DNA of 32,955 nt from Pseudomonadota bacterium (GTDB lineage Bacteria > Pseudomonadota > Gammaproteobacteria > Burkholderiales > JAKAFK01), in assembly GCA_021817985.1 (NCBI GenBank), contig JAKAFK010000046.1, positions 1-32,955 of the forward strand. Direction: 5' to 3'. Positions within the stretch are counted from its first letter, which is position 1. Each line of letters opens with the position of its first letter. The notes under the pieces are model-generated. The model saw only the letters and a list, made by a program, of their open reading frames with translations, was not told the DNA's origin and searched no databases. A program made the position numbers and the translations under genes. Below, piece after piece: positions 1 to 7,989 of this stretch.

Positions 1-9
1 TTCCGATCT
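1..9. other. Probable Illumina adapter remnant at contig edge
   Basis: The first nine bases, TTCCGATCT, equal the last nine bases of the standard Illumina adapter (ending GCTCTTCCGATCT). The reading frame of the first gene supports this. Read through the junction it gives P-I-Y-N-E-L-N-Q-Q, while receiver domains of hybrid kinases normally read E-D-N-E-L-N-Q at this point. Replacing the adapter-derived T at base 9 with G would restore the expected Asp codon. I infer that genuine sequence begins at base 10. Confidence 0.75.
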
Positions 10-1010
10 ACAACGAACTCAATCAGCAGGTGGCGACCGCCCTGCTTGAGGGGGCGGACCTCGTGGTGGAGGTGGCGGCCAACGGGCAAGAGGCGCTCGC
101 CGCCCTCGGCGCGTCCGACTACGACGTGGTGCTCATGGATGTCCAGATGCCGGTGATGGACGGGTTCGAGGCGACGCGCCGCCTGCGCGCCGATCCTCGG
201 CTTGCCCGCCTGCCGGTGATCGCGATGACCGCGCACGCCATGCAGGGCGCCCAGGCGGCGTGTCTGGCCGCGGGCATGAACGATTATGTCGCCAAGCCGA
301 TCGACCCGGAGGCCCTATTTTCCGCGCTGGCGCGCTGGATCGGCGCAAGTGCGGACGCCTCCGGGCGCGCCCCGCGCCCGCCTGGGAAATCGGACTATCG
401 CCTTCCGGCCACCTTGCCCGGCGTCGACATCGGCGAGGGGTTGGCCCGGCTCAACGGAAATGAGGCGCTCTATGCGCGGCTGCTCAAAAGCTTTCCCGAG
501 CGGTATGTCTGTGTGCCGCGGGAGATCCGCCAGGCCCTGGCGGACGGGGCATCGGAACGGGCGGCCCAACTCGCGCATACCGTCAAGGGCGTGGCGGGCA
601 ACTTGGCGCTTTCCGGAGTATTCGAGCGCGCGTCCCACCTGGAAGATGCCCTGAGAGGGCCTTCCGGGAGCGCGCTGGATGCGCACCTCGCGGGGCTTGA
701 CGAGGAGATGGCCCGCGTGGCGAGCGTCCTCGGTGCGCTGATGCCCGATGATGACGTGGCGCCGACCGGCCCGCCCGACGCGGCGGCACTTCGGGCGGGC
801 CTTGCGGAGCTGGCGGGGCTGATCGAAGACAACAATCTGGACGCCGCGCAATGCTTCGGCGCGCTCATGCAGCGCTTCGGCGCGCAAGTCCTGGATCCGG
901 CTTGGCGCACGCTGGAGGACAGCATTGCCCGCTTCGACTTCGATGCCGCGAGGCTCGCCCTGGAGGCGCTGGAGGCCGCTTTGCCCCAAGATCCTGCCGA
1001 GGGACGCTGA
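10..1010 (+). CDS. Hybrid sensor kinase, C-terminal part (receiver + Hpt), 5' partial
   Basis: This is the tail of a multi-step phosphorelay kinase; the sensor and kinase domains lie off the contig. Counting residues from the GTG at base 30, the receiver domain runs to about 105, with the phospho-acceptor Asp37 in VLMDVQMPVMDG and Lys89 in YVAKPIDP. A linker leads to an Hpt domain (about 125-215) with His183 in AHTVKGVAGN. About 80 further helical residues follow, as in other kinases that end in Hpt. The open frame extends upstream of the GTG to the window edge, so the GTG is not a real start. The next gene, a receiver-diguanylate cyclase, begins 6 bp downstream. Phosphate could pass from this Hpt to that receiver, which is an inference from adjacency. 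The N-terminal acidic residues of the receiver are lost at the contig edge. Confidence 0.88.
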
Positions 1011-1016
1011 ATCCCA

Positions 1017-1961
1017 ATGGACACGCAGACCGCGCACAGCATCCTGATCGTCGACGATTCCCCCGAGAATCTCACGGTTCTCGGGGCGCTGCTGCGGACG
1101 GAGTACACCATACGCGTGGCGACCAACGGAGAAAAGGCGCTGCGCATCGCCCAATCCGACGACCCGCCCGACCTGATCCTGCTCGACATCATGATGCCCG
1201 GCGTGAACGGGTACGACGTCTGCCGCCAACTCAAGGACGATCCGCGCACCGCATCCATTCCGGTGATCTTTGTGACGGCGATGACCCATGAGACAGACGA
1301 AGTCAAGGGTTTCGAAGCGGGGGCGGTCGACTACATCACGAAGCCCTTCAGCCCCATCGTCGTGCGTGCGCGCGTGCGCACCCACGTCGAGCTGAAGTGC
1401 TATCGCGATTTCCTGGTCCACACCTCCTATGGCGATGGGCTGACCGCGGTGCCCAATCGCCGCCGATTCGAGGACTACTACGCCCACATCTGGACGGCGG
1501 CGGCGGGCCGGGTGAGGCCCGTGTCGTTGATCATGATCGATGTCGATTATTTCAAGCCGTTCAATGACCATTACGGTCACCAGGAGGGGGATGCCTGCCT
1601 GAGGGCGATTGCGCAGGAGCTTTCCGGATCGCTGAACCGCAAGACGGACCTCTTTGCGCGGTATGGCGGGGAGGAATTCGTCTGCCTGCTGCCGGGCACC
1701 GAAGCCGAAGGCGCCCTGCAGGTTGCGGAGCGATTCCGCGCAGCCGTCCTGGCGCTCGCCATCCCCCATGCCGGCTCGCCGGTCAGCGACTGGGTCACGA
1801 TCAGCGTCGGCGTGGCGGCCGCTCATTGCGGTGGCGAACTATCGCCCCGGGATCTGGTCGCGCATGCCGACGAGGCGCTCTATCAGGCGAAGGCGGGGGG
1901 CAGAAACCAAGTGCGCCTCCATGGCGCCGAGGAAACGCCTGCAGTACCGTGTGCACGCTGA
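1017..1961 (+). CDS. Response regulator diguanylate cyclase (REC-GGDEF)
   Basis: This 314-residue cytoplasmic protein is predicted to make cyclic di-GMP from two GTP when phosphorylated. The receiver domain (about 8-125) has the acidic pair DD in IVDDSPEN, phospho-acceptor Asp57 in LLDIMMPG and Lys109 in ITKPF. The GGDEF domain (about 135-305) has VPNRRRFE, DVDYFKPFNDHYGH and the active-site loop GGEEF at 217-221. An inhibitory I-site, RKTD at 208-211, lies exactly five residues before GGEEF, so product feedback inhibition is likely. GGEEF is a known active variant. The ATG is 6 bp after the kinase stop, which suggests an operon and a phosphorelay pair. It is a PleD/WspR-like class but with a single receiver. 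Confidence 0.93.
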   Translation: MDTQTAHSILIVDDSPENLTVLGALLRTEYTIRVATNGEKALRIAQSDDPPDLILLDIMMPGVNGYDVCRQLKDDPRTASIPVIFVTAMTHETDEVKGFEAGAVDYITKPFSPIVVRARVRTHVELKCYRDFLVHTSYGDGLTAVPNRRRFEDYYAHIWTAAAGRVRPVSLIMIDVDYFKPFNDHYGHQEGDACLRAIAQELSGSLNRKTDLFARYGGEEFVCLLPGTEAEGALQVAERFRAAVLALAIPHAGSPVSDWVTISVGVAAAHCGGELSPRDLVAHADEALYQAKAGGRNQVRLHGAEETPAVPCAR

Positions 1962-1990
1962 GGATCCGGCGTAAGCGGGCGCGCGCCGGC

Positions 1991-2488
1991 TCACGGCTGC
2001 ATCTCGAGATCGTCCTTGAGGACGGCGAGCCCCGCCGCCGCGCAGCGCTCGTCGAGCCGTCCCTCGGGTGTGCCGCTGACGCCGATGGCCCCATAGAAGA
2101 TGCCGCCCGCTTCGATCGGAACCGCCCCCCCGGAAAAGGCCAGATGCTCGCCCGCCTGCGCCAAGGGCGAGTGCGCACGGGTTCGCTCCAGCGCCGTTCC
2201 CTTGGCTTCGAACATGGCGCTCGTGTAAGCCTTGTCGAAGCTGATCCTGAGGGCCACCGGCGGGGCGAGCGTGTCGCGCAGGGCCACCTGCGTGATCCCG
2301 TCGCGGTCGACGACGGTCACGGCCACTTGATAGCCGGCCTTCCGGCAGGCGGCGATCGCCCCGCGGGCCATCTGGGTCGCGCTGTCCAAGGTGAGCTGGG
2401 CCACATGGACGGCAAGCGCCTCATCCGCCTGCGCGGACAGGCAGGGGATCGATAACGCGGCGATAGCCGCCACTGCGAGACGACGCAT
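1991..2488 (-). CDS. Secreted GlcG/HbpS-like (DUF336) protein
   Basis: This 165-residue protein belongs to the GlcG/HbpS (haem-degrading-like, DUF336) family. An N-terminal signal peptide (MRRLAVAAIAALSIPCLSAQA, likely cut before DEA) predicts export to the periplasm. The family core is visible: helix LTLDSATQMARGAIAACRK, strand VAVTVVDRDG, the region RISFDKAYTSAMF, and the glycine-rich IEAGGIFYGAIGVSG. The start chosen is the ATG preceded by AAGGAGG at good spacing; the open frame continues much further upstream without support. Family members bind haem or cobalamin-like cofactors or act as accessory proteins, but the true substrate is unknown. It lies between two cyclic di-GMP genes and may be a sensory partner, which is only positional inference. 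Confidence 0.85.
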   Translation of the reverse strand: MRRLAVAAIAALSIPCLSAQADEALAVHVAQLTLDSATQMARGAIAACRKAGYQVAVTVVDRDGITQVALRDTLAPPVALRISFDKAYTSAMFEAKGTALERTRAHSPLAQAGEHLAFSGGAVPIEAGGIFYGAIGVSGTPEGRLDERCAAAGLAVLKDDLEMQP

Positions 2489-2571
2489 GAGGCCTCCTTG
2501 TCGATGGCAATGCCCAATCCCAAACGCCGCCCGCACGGCCTTCGAGCGGCAGACCCCCAAGGCGGCGCGGT

Positions 2572-4815
2572 CTAGGCCTTGCACAGGCGGATGAACTCGG
2601 GAGCCTGCAGCGGGCGGGCGCACAGGTACCCCTGGTACTGGTCGCAGCCGTAAGCCGCAAGGCGTGCGAGCTGCGCCGGAGTTTCCACGCCCTCCGCCAG
2701 CACGGTGATCTGAAGCACGTGGCCCAGATGGACGATGGCGCCTACGATGGCGGCGTTGTCGTCGTCTTGCACCACGTCCCGCACGAAGGAGCGGTCGACC
2801 TTGAGCTTGTCCGGCGCAAGGCGCTTGAGATAGCGCAGGCTCGAATAGCCAGTGCCGAAATCGTCGATCGAGAGCTTGACCCCGAGGTCCTTGAGGCGCT
2901 GAACGGTGGCCGCGACGGCCTCCATGTCGTGCAGCAGAACGGACTCGGTGAGTTCCAGCTCGAGCTGCCCCGGCGCGAGGCGCGCGCGGTCCAGGGCGCG
3001 CGCCACGGTCTCCACGATATCGCCGCGCCGGAACTGCAGCGCCGAGATGTTGACCGCAATGATCATGGACGGCAGCGCACAGGTGCCCTGCCATTCGGCC
3101 ATCTGCCGGCACGCCTCGTTGAGGACCCATTCGCCGATGGGAATGATGAGCCCGCTGCGCTCCGCGAGGGGAATGAATTCCGCCGGGGAGACAATGCCCC
3201 GCTCGGGATGGCGCCATCGCAGCAGGGCCTCTGCCCCGACGATGCGTCCGCTGGCGATGTCGATTTGGGGTTGGTAATAGAGTTCGAATTCCCGCTTCCT
3301 CGAGGCTTCGTGCAGCTGCCCCAGGAGACGCATGTTCTCCAGGGCGTTGACGTTCATCCTCTCGGAGAAGAAGCGGTAGGTGTTGCGGCCCGCCTCCTTG
3401 GCGTCGTTCAGGGCGGCGGCCGCCTGCTTGAGCAGGACGTCGAGCTCCTGGCCGTCGCCGGGGAAGAGGCTGATGCCGATCGTGAACGACGTGTTCACGT
3501 CTTGCCCGTCAAGCGGGAAGGGCTCGGCAAACGACGCGAGGATACCTTGGGCGATGGCCGAGACGCTGGGCACGTCCCTGACCTCGGGGACCACGACGAC
3601 GAACTCGTCGCCGGCTTGGCGGCTCACGGTATCGCTCGCGCGCAACGATCTGCGCAGGCGCTCGACGGCGAGCACGAGCAGCCGATCCCCATGATCGTGG
3701 CCAAACGCTTCGTTGATCTGCTTGAAATGGTCGAGGTCGAGGAGCAGGATGGCCACCCAGGAGCGGCTGCGCTGGGACAAGGCTTTCGCCTGTTCGAAAC
3801 GGTCTTGCAGGAGAAGCCGGTTGGGCAGCCGCGTGAGCGGGTCGTGATAGGCCAGAAATTCCAACCGCCGCAACGCTTCCTCGTGTTCGAACCGGGTGCG
3901 CAGGGATTCGATCCCGTAGGCCAGGTTGTTGGCGAGTTCTTCCAGGAGCGCGACTTCTTCGGGGTTGAACGCATAGGGTTCGCGCGAATAGATGGTGAGC
4001 GCGCCCAGTACCCGCTGCTGGCCCGTCAGCGGCAGCGCGATGCTCGACTGATAGCCTTGCGCGAGGGCAGCCGCCCGCCAGGGGTCCATCTTCAGATTGG
4101 TCAGGCAATGCGGGTTGACGACCGCGCGGGCCTGGCGGATGGCGGTACCCACCGGACCTTGGCCGCGCGGCTCGTCGGCCCAGGTGATCTTGACCTCGTC
4201 CACGTACCCATCGCCGTCGCCGAAGCGGGCGACCGGCCGCACGGTCTTGGCCATGTCGCGCTCGGCGAAGCCCACCCAGCACATGGAGTATCCGCCGATT
4301 TCGACCGCGAGACGGCAAATGTCGTCAAGCAGCAGATCCTCTTCCGTTGCCCGCACCAAGGCCGTGTTGCAATCGCTCAGAAGCCTGAACGCGCGTGCCA
4401 GCCGTATTTGCGCCTGGCGCGCGAGATCGCCGTCGGTGATGTCCTCGTAGAGCCCCAGCACGCCGATGACCTCCTGGGTTTCCGGGTTCCGCAGGGGCCA
4501 CTTGGAGACGCGCAGCTGGACGCGTGTGCCGTCGGGCATCGTCCGCGACTCCTCGAAGCCGAGCTTGGCGCGGCCGGTCGCCATCACGTGACAGTCGTCG
4601 GCGCGATGCACCTGCGCTTGGTCTTTCCAGGAGAACTCGTCGTCGGTCTTGCCGACCAGGGCATGGGGGTCGGCGATGCCGGCCGACGCGGCGAAGAGGG
4701 CGTTGCAGCCCCGATAGCGGGAGTGGATGTCCTTCCAGTAAACCCGCTGGGGAAGCGCATCGAGGATCTGCTGCAAAAGGGGAAAGGCCGGGTGCTCAAA
4801 GAAAGATGAATCCAT
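2572..4815 (-). CDS. PAS-GAF-GGDEF-EAL cyclic di-GMP protein
   Basis: This 747-residue soluble protein carries two sensor domains and both cyclic di-GMP enzyme domains. Order: PAS (about 10-128), GAF (about 140-308), GGDEF (about 318-485), EAL (about 495-747). The GGDEF active loop reads AGDEF (401-405) instead of GGDEF. The metal and substrate motifs DLDHFKQINEAFGH and an I-site RASD five residues upstream are present. The EAL domain looks fully active: EAL at 529-531, VNIS, LELTES, IDDFGTGYSSL, LAEGVET and YQGY are all kept. I infer a phosphodiesterase, with the AGDEF domain either regulatory (GTP binding) or still active; AGDEF cyclases that work are known, such as VCA0965 of Vibrio cholerae. 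The start MDSSFFEHP was chosen because the PAS domain begins just after it; the frame stays open upstream to 5031 over low-quality sequence. Confidence 0.92.
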   Translation of the reverse strand: MDSSFFEHPAFPLLQQILDALPQRVYWKDIHSRYRGCNALFAASAGIADPHALVGKTDDEFSWKDQAQVHRADDCHVMATGRAKLGFEESRTMPDGTRVQLRVSKWPLRNPETQEVIGVLGLYEDITDGDLARQAQIRLARAFRLLSDCNTALVRATEEDLLLDDICRLAVEIGGYSMCWVGFAERDMAKTVRPVARFGDGDGYVDEVKITWADEPRGQGPVGTAIRQARAVVNPHCLTNLKMDPWRAAALAQGYQSSIALPLTGQQRVLGALTIYSREPYAFNPEEVALLEELANNLAYGIESLRTRFEHEEALRRLEFLAYHDPLTRLPNRLLLQDRFEQAKALSQRSRSWVAILLLDLDHFKQINEAFGHDHGDRLLVLAVERLRRSLRASDTVSRQAGDEFVVVVPEVRDVPSVSAIAQGILASFAEPFPLDGQDVNTSFTIGISLFPGDGQELDVLLKQAAAALNDAKEAGRNTYRFFSERMNVNALENMRLLGQLHEASRKREFELYYQPQIDIASGRIVGAEALLRWRHPERGIVSPAEFIPLAERSGLIIPIGEWVLNEACRQMAEWQGTCALPSMIIAVNISALQFRRGDIVETVARALDRARLAPGQLELELTESVLLHDMEAVAATVQRLKDLGVKLSIDDFGTGYSSLRYLKRLAPDKLKVDRSFVRDVVQDDDNAAIVGAIVHLGHVLQITVLAEGVETPAQLARLAAYGCDQYQGYLCARPLQAPEFIRLCKA

Positions 4816-5012
4816 CCAGGGGCTGGTCTCCGTGCAGGGCCGCCTTTTGGCCGCTAAGTGAGCTTGCGCACAGAGAGGGTACCAGCTTCTGCGGGGCAAG
4901 CAACAGGCGACGACGAGAGAACCGCTCCGGGCCCTCTCGGGGTGAAACAAAGAGGCGCGACGGCCGTGCCGGCAGGGCGCCTTCGTCCTCGCCTTCAGTC
5001 CGGGCGCCTGCC

Positions 5013-5507
5013 TTAGCGGTCGTGTCGCCAACCGGGGCCGTCCGAACCCGGGTTATCCCCGCCGCGATCATCGTAATGTCGGCGGCCATCATCGCCGCGC
5101 CGCCAATCGCGCCGATCCCCCTCGCGATCGCGGTGGCGCCAGTGCTCATCGCCGCGGGCCCAGCCGTGCTGCTCGCGGTAGCGGGGTGCATATTCACGCT
5201 GGTACCAGCTGTCGCGCACGAAATAAACGCGCCGGCCGCACGCATGGTAGAAACGGCAGTGTTCGGCCCAGTGCCTTTGCCAGCCCGGCGGCACCCGCAG
5301 ATAGACCGGAGGCCCGTACACGGGTCCCGGCGCCACCACGATCGGCCGCGGATAGATGACTTCCGGCGGAGGAAAGCCGCCGACATTGATCTGGCCATAG
5401 AATCCCGGTTCGCCGATGCTGACGGAAAGGCCGACGTGGGCGGAAGCAACAGCCGAGAACGCGGCTGCGGCAACGCCCGCGATCAGCGTCATGAGCAAGC
5501 GATTCAT
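5013..5507 (-). CDS. Secreted conserved hypothetical protein, His/Arg/Asp-rich C-terminus
   Basis: This 164-residue protein starts at MNRLLMTLIAGV, with a GGGGGA ribosome-binding site just upstream and a signal peptide probably cut after ASA before HVGL. The mature N-terminal part is proline- and tyrosine-rich (PRPIVVAPGPVYGPPVYLRV), followed by a module with two cysteines (HCRFYHACGRRVYFVRDSWY). The last 50 residues are highly charged, with repeated H-R-D-R-D-W and R-R-G-D-D-G patterns, and look disordered. Similar small exported proteins are common in betaproteobacteria without a known role. It may be periplasmic; metal binding by the His/Asp-rich tail is possible but unproven. Confidence 0.8.
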   Translation of the reverse strand: MNRLLMTLIAGVAAAAFSAVASAHVGLSVSIGEPGFYGQINVGGFPPPEVIYPRPIVVAPGPVYGPPVYLRVPPGWQRHWAEHCRFYHACGRRVYFVRDSWYQREYAPRYREQHGWARGDEHWRHRDREGDRRDWRRGDDGRRHYDDRGGDNPGSDGPGWRHDR

Positions 5508-5671
5508 GGTAATCCCCCTTACGGACATGGACGACGGCAGCGCCTGGCGGCGCAAACGCATGATAATGGAATGGGATGGGGGCTACAACGCCGGCCTTGC
5601 GGGCGTCCCCGCGCCCGCACCGGGCATTAAGGTGCAACGCATTGATCATTCAATGGGATTGGGTGCCGCGG

Positions 5672-5693
5672 GTGAACATTACGGAATGTTCAC
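5672..5693. promoter_or_regulatory. 22-bp perfect inverted repeat, candidate operator
   Basis: GTGAACATT and AATGTTCAC form perfect 9-bp arms around a 4-base ACGG spacer. It lies in the 365-bp gap 5508-5872, 165 bp upstream of the secreted-protein gene that starts at 5507 and downstream of the histidine phosphatase gene. No T-run follows on either strand, so a terminator is unlikely. I see no gene in the rest of the gap, which becomes locally less GC-rich around 5630-5700, as promoters do. The bound regulator is unknown. Confidence 0.45.
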
Positions 5694-5872
5694 GATCGAC
5701 GAATGGCAAAGACGGCGGGTCGACGCAGCGTGCTGGGACAGACGGGCGCGCGAACGGATACCGCCCGGCACCGCTTGGCGATCGTGGGCAAACCTGTCGC
5801 CGCGCGCGACACCGGGGGCGGTGATGGCACCAAACGGTTCGTCACGCCCTCCGGGGGCGGCCATCTCGCGAG

Positions 5873-6469
5873 TTACCCGCGAATATGATGGGCATCGTTC
5901 CAAAGGCGGATGACCGGCTCGGCGGGGCCGTGTTCGTAGCCGAGGATGCTCAGGGCGGCTGTGCCGAGGTGGAAGCACCGGCTTGCCGCGGGATCGAGCC
6001 CCAGCCAGGAGGCGGCCAGCAACCGGAGGAAGTGGCCATGGGAGAATACCAGCGTATCGCCATCCAGGCGGCGCAGTCGGTCGACGACGCGGTCCGCCCG
6101 CGCCGCTGCCACCGCAAGCGATTCGCCCTCGGGGCAGCCATCCCTGAATATCTCCCACCCGGGACGCGATTGCCGGATCTCAGGCGTGGTCTTCCCCTCG
6201 TAGATGCCGTAGTCCCATTCGACGAGATCCTCGTCGGCGATGGCCTTTTCGCCAAAGCCGGCCAGTGCGCAGGTGCGCGAAGCCCGTTGCAGCGGACTCA
6301 CGAAAACCCTGGTAAAGATTTTGCCGGCGAGCCGTTCGCCCAGCCGCTGCGCGTCTTGCTCGCCCTGGGCGGTGAGCGGGACGTCCGTGCGTCCGGTGTG
6401 GCGCCCTGCCGCACTCCATGGTGTTTCCCCGTGGCGTGCGACATAGAGTTGAGGCAACCGCGCGTTCAT
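5873..6469 (-). CDS. Histidine phosphatase family protein (phosphoglycerate mutase-like)
   Basis: This 198-residue protein belongs to the two-histidine phosphatase superfamily. The catalytic motif RHGE sits at residues 12-15 (LYVARHGETPWS) and accepts the phosphate on His13. The second catalytic His is in LVFSHGHFLRLLA, and the SPLQRASRT segment carries the usual phosphate-binding Arg. The acid/base region is DEDLVEWDYGIYEGK. The length and the G-R-H-T-G-R-T-D-V-P-L-T pattern resemble broad-specificity phosphatases and sugar-phosphatases of the GpmB/CobC type. No cobalamin genes are nearby, so the substrate is open. The gene stands alone, about 215 bp downstream of mlaC on the same strand. 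Confidence 0.9.
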   Translation of the reverse strand: MNARLPQLYVARHGETPWSAAGRHTGRTDVPLTAQGEQDAQRLGERLAGKIFTRVFVSPLQRASRTCALAGFGEKAIADEDLVEWDYGIYEGKTTPEIRQSRPGWEIFRDGCPEGESLAVAAARADRVVDRLRRLDGDTLVFSHGHFLRLLAASWLGLDPAASRCFHLGTAALSILGYEHGPAEPVIRLWNDAHHIRG

Positions 6470-6684
6470 CCTGTGCTCCCCTGGGTGCGCTGCGTGGACT
6501 CGCTTTGCCCTTGCCCCTTCCTTGAGGGGATGGCGGGTTTCTACATGTTAGGCGACGCACGCAAAAATCCGCAATCTGGGGTTGTATTCAGGGGCAGTCC
6601 TCGGCTGTCGAAGTGGCGGAACGAGGCCTCGGGCGGCCCGGCGCCGTCGAGCCGGTCGCGCGGCTTGCCCAACGGCGTCCACGC

Positions 6685-7296
6685 TCAGCCGCTGTGGCGA
6701 GCGCCCGACAGGGACGCATTTTTGCGCGCCAACACGCGGATCAGGCCATTGACTCCGGAGCGCTGGATTTCGTCTGCGAAGGAGTTGCGGTAGTTGATGA
6801 CGAGGCTGACCCCGTCGACCACCACATCATAGACTTTCCATCCGTTCGGCATCTTCTGCATGTGGTAGTCGATGGGCACCCGCTGACCGCCACGCTCCAC
6901 GAAAATCATTCGCACGGTCGCATAGGATGCGGCAGGGTTGAGCGCGAGCGGTTCGTATTGAATGGTCTGATTGCGATAGCGCGACATGGCGTTGGCATAG
7001 GTATTCACCAGAAGATCGCGAAATTGCCGCGTCAGCAACGCTTGCTGCTGCGGCGTGGCTCGCCGCCAGTATTGCCCGAGGGCCAGCCGCGTCATGTGCG
7101 TGAAGTCGAAGTCCGGTGCGATTTTCTCCAGAATCGCGGAACGAGGTTGATGCGCGTGGCCGTGGGTCTCTTTAAGCAGGGCGATGACCTCCTGTGAGGT
7201 GGTCTTCACCAACACGTCAGGCGAGGCGATGTCCGCCGCTTGGACAGAAACGGCGAACATGCACGCGGCGAGCACCGACATCATCCGAAAAGCCAT
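6685..7296 (-). CDS. mlaC: MlaC/Ttg2D-type phospholipid-binding protein
   Basis: This 203-residue periplasmic protein of the MlaC (toluene tolerance Ttg2D) family ferries phospholipids between the outer-membrane MlaA complex and the inner-membrane MlaFEDB ABC transporter. It has a signal peptide (MAFRMMSVLAACMFAVSVQA before ADIAS) and the family hallmarks: P-D-F-D-F-T-H-M-T-R-L-A-L-G, QQALLTRQFRDLLVNTYANA, and W-K-V-Y-D-V-V-V-D-G-V-S-L-V-I-N-Y-R. The start ATG follows GAAAGGAT. No mlaA, B, D, E or F gene is nearby, so this is an orphan copy or a separated part of the system. Immediately upstream the accessory island begins. Confidence 0.9.
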   Translation of the reverse strand: MAFRMMSVLAACMFAVSVQAADIASPDVLVKTTSQEVIALLKETHGHAHQPRSAILEKIAPDFDFTHMTRLALGQYWRRATPQQQALLTRQFRDLLVNTYANAMSRYRNQTIQYEPLALNPAASYATVRMIFVERGGQRVPIDYHMQKMPNGWKVYDVVVDGVSLVINYRNSFADEIQRSGVNGLIRVLARKNASLSGARHSG

Positions 7297-7980
7297 GTTT
7301 TATCCTTTCTCGAGCTGTTCAGGTTTCGTGAGCCCTTGCACGCGCCCACCCGGGATTTGCTGCATCAATCGTCATTCGGCGGTGCCGGCCGCACCCGTCC
7401 CGCATTGAGGATCCGATTCGGGACGTTCGGCCCAAGACCCACGATCTGTCGCGCAGGCACGGCGGAAGTATCGAGACCAGTGCCCCTGCGCTGTCGGAAA
7501 CGACGGGCCGCTCGGCTTGGGACCAAAGCCTCAGGCTGGCGGCGGCCTATCCCGGAAGCAGGCTCGAGACAAGGGCGTGTTTTCTCGACTGGGCGTAGAT
7601 GGCGTTCAGGCTCCCCAGCGCAAAGCCTGCGAGCCCAGAGCGGGCTGGGCGCGGCCATCAGGCAAAGCGCGGTGTCAACGGCTCTCCCCCCCGGGGCATA
7701 AGCCAAATCCATGCCAGCATCTGTCGCACCCTGTTTATAAGCCATTATTGGACCTATTGGGATGCTCTTCGAATGCGCAAAATTGAGCAGCTCTGCAAGA
7801 ATTGTCTGCAGAGGCTGCAGGCCGAGGCCAATGCGGGTGCTCCGCGAGCAGCGCTTTCGGGCGGTGAGAACGATGGCGCGGAAACGCGTCTTTCTGCTGC
7901 GACCTGCAAGTCGCATAAGTTTCTGTTTCACAGGAGGTTATATGATCTGATGAAACCGGCCGTTCCATCGGCCGTTCCCT
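7297..7980. other. Gene-free stretch, left edge of accessory island
   Basis: No convincing gene is seen in these 684 bp. The 188-codon minus frame at 7365-7931 has arginine- and proline-rich, non-protein-like composition. Another minus frame gives a short protein-like piece (LAGFALGSLNAIYAQ around 7620), but a stop breaks it soon after. This may be a decayed gene. The part from about 7730 is less GC-rich. A short tandem CGGCCGTTCC occurs around 7960-7980. Confidence 0.4.
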
Positions 7981-7989
7981 ACCCGGCAC

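Noticed and set aside
315-1826. 503-codon open frame on the minus strand opposite the receiver-Hpt and cyclase genes
   Set aside because: It is the antisense shadow of two clear genes in GC-rich DNA; its composition is R/G/A/H-rich and shows no family pattern.
7365-7931. 188-codon minus-strand frame
   Set aside because: Low-complexity R/P/A-rich composition, no ribosome-binding site and no recognisable family.
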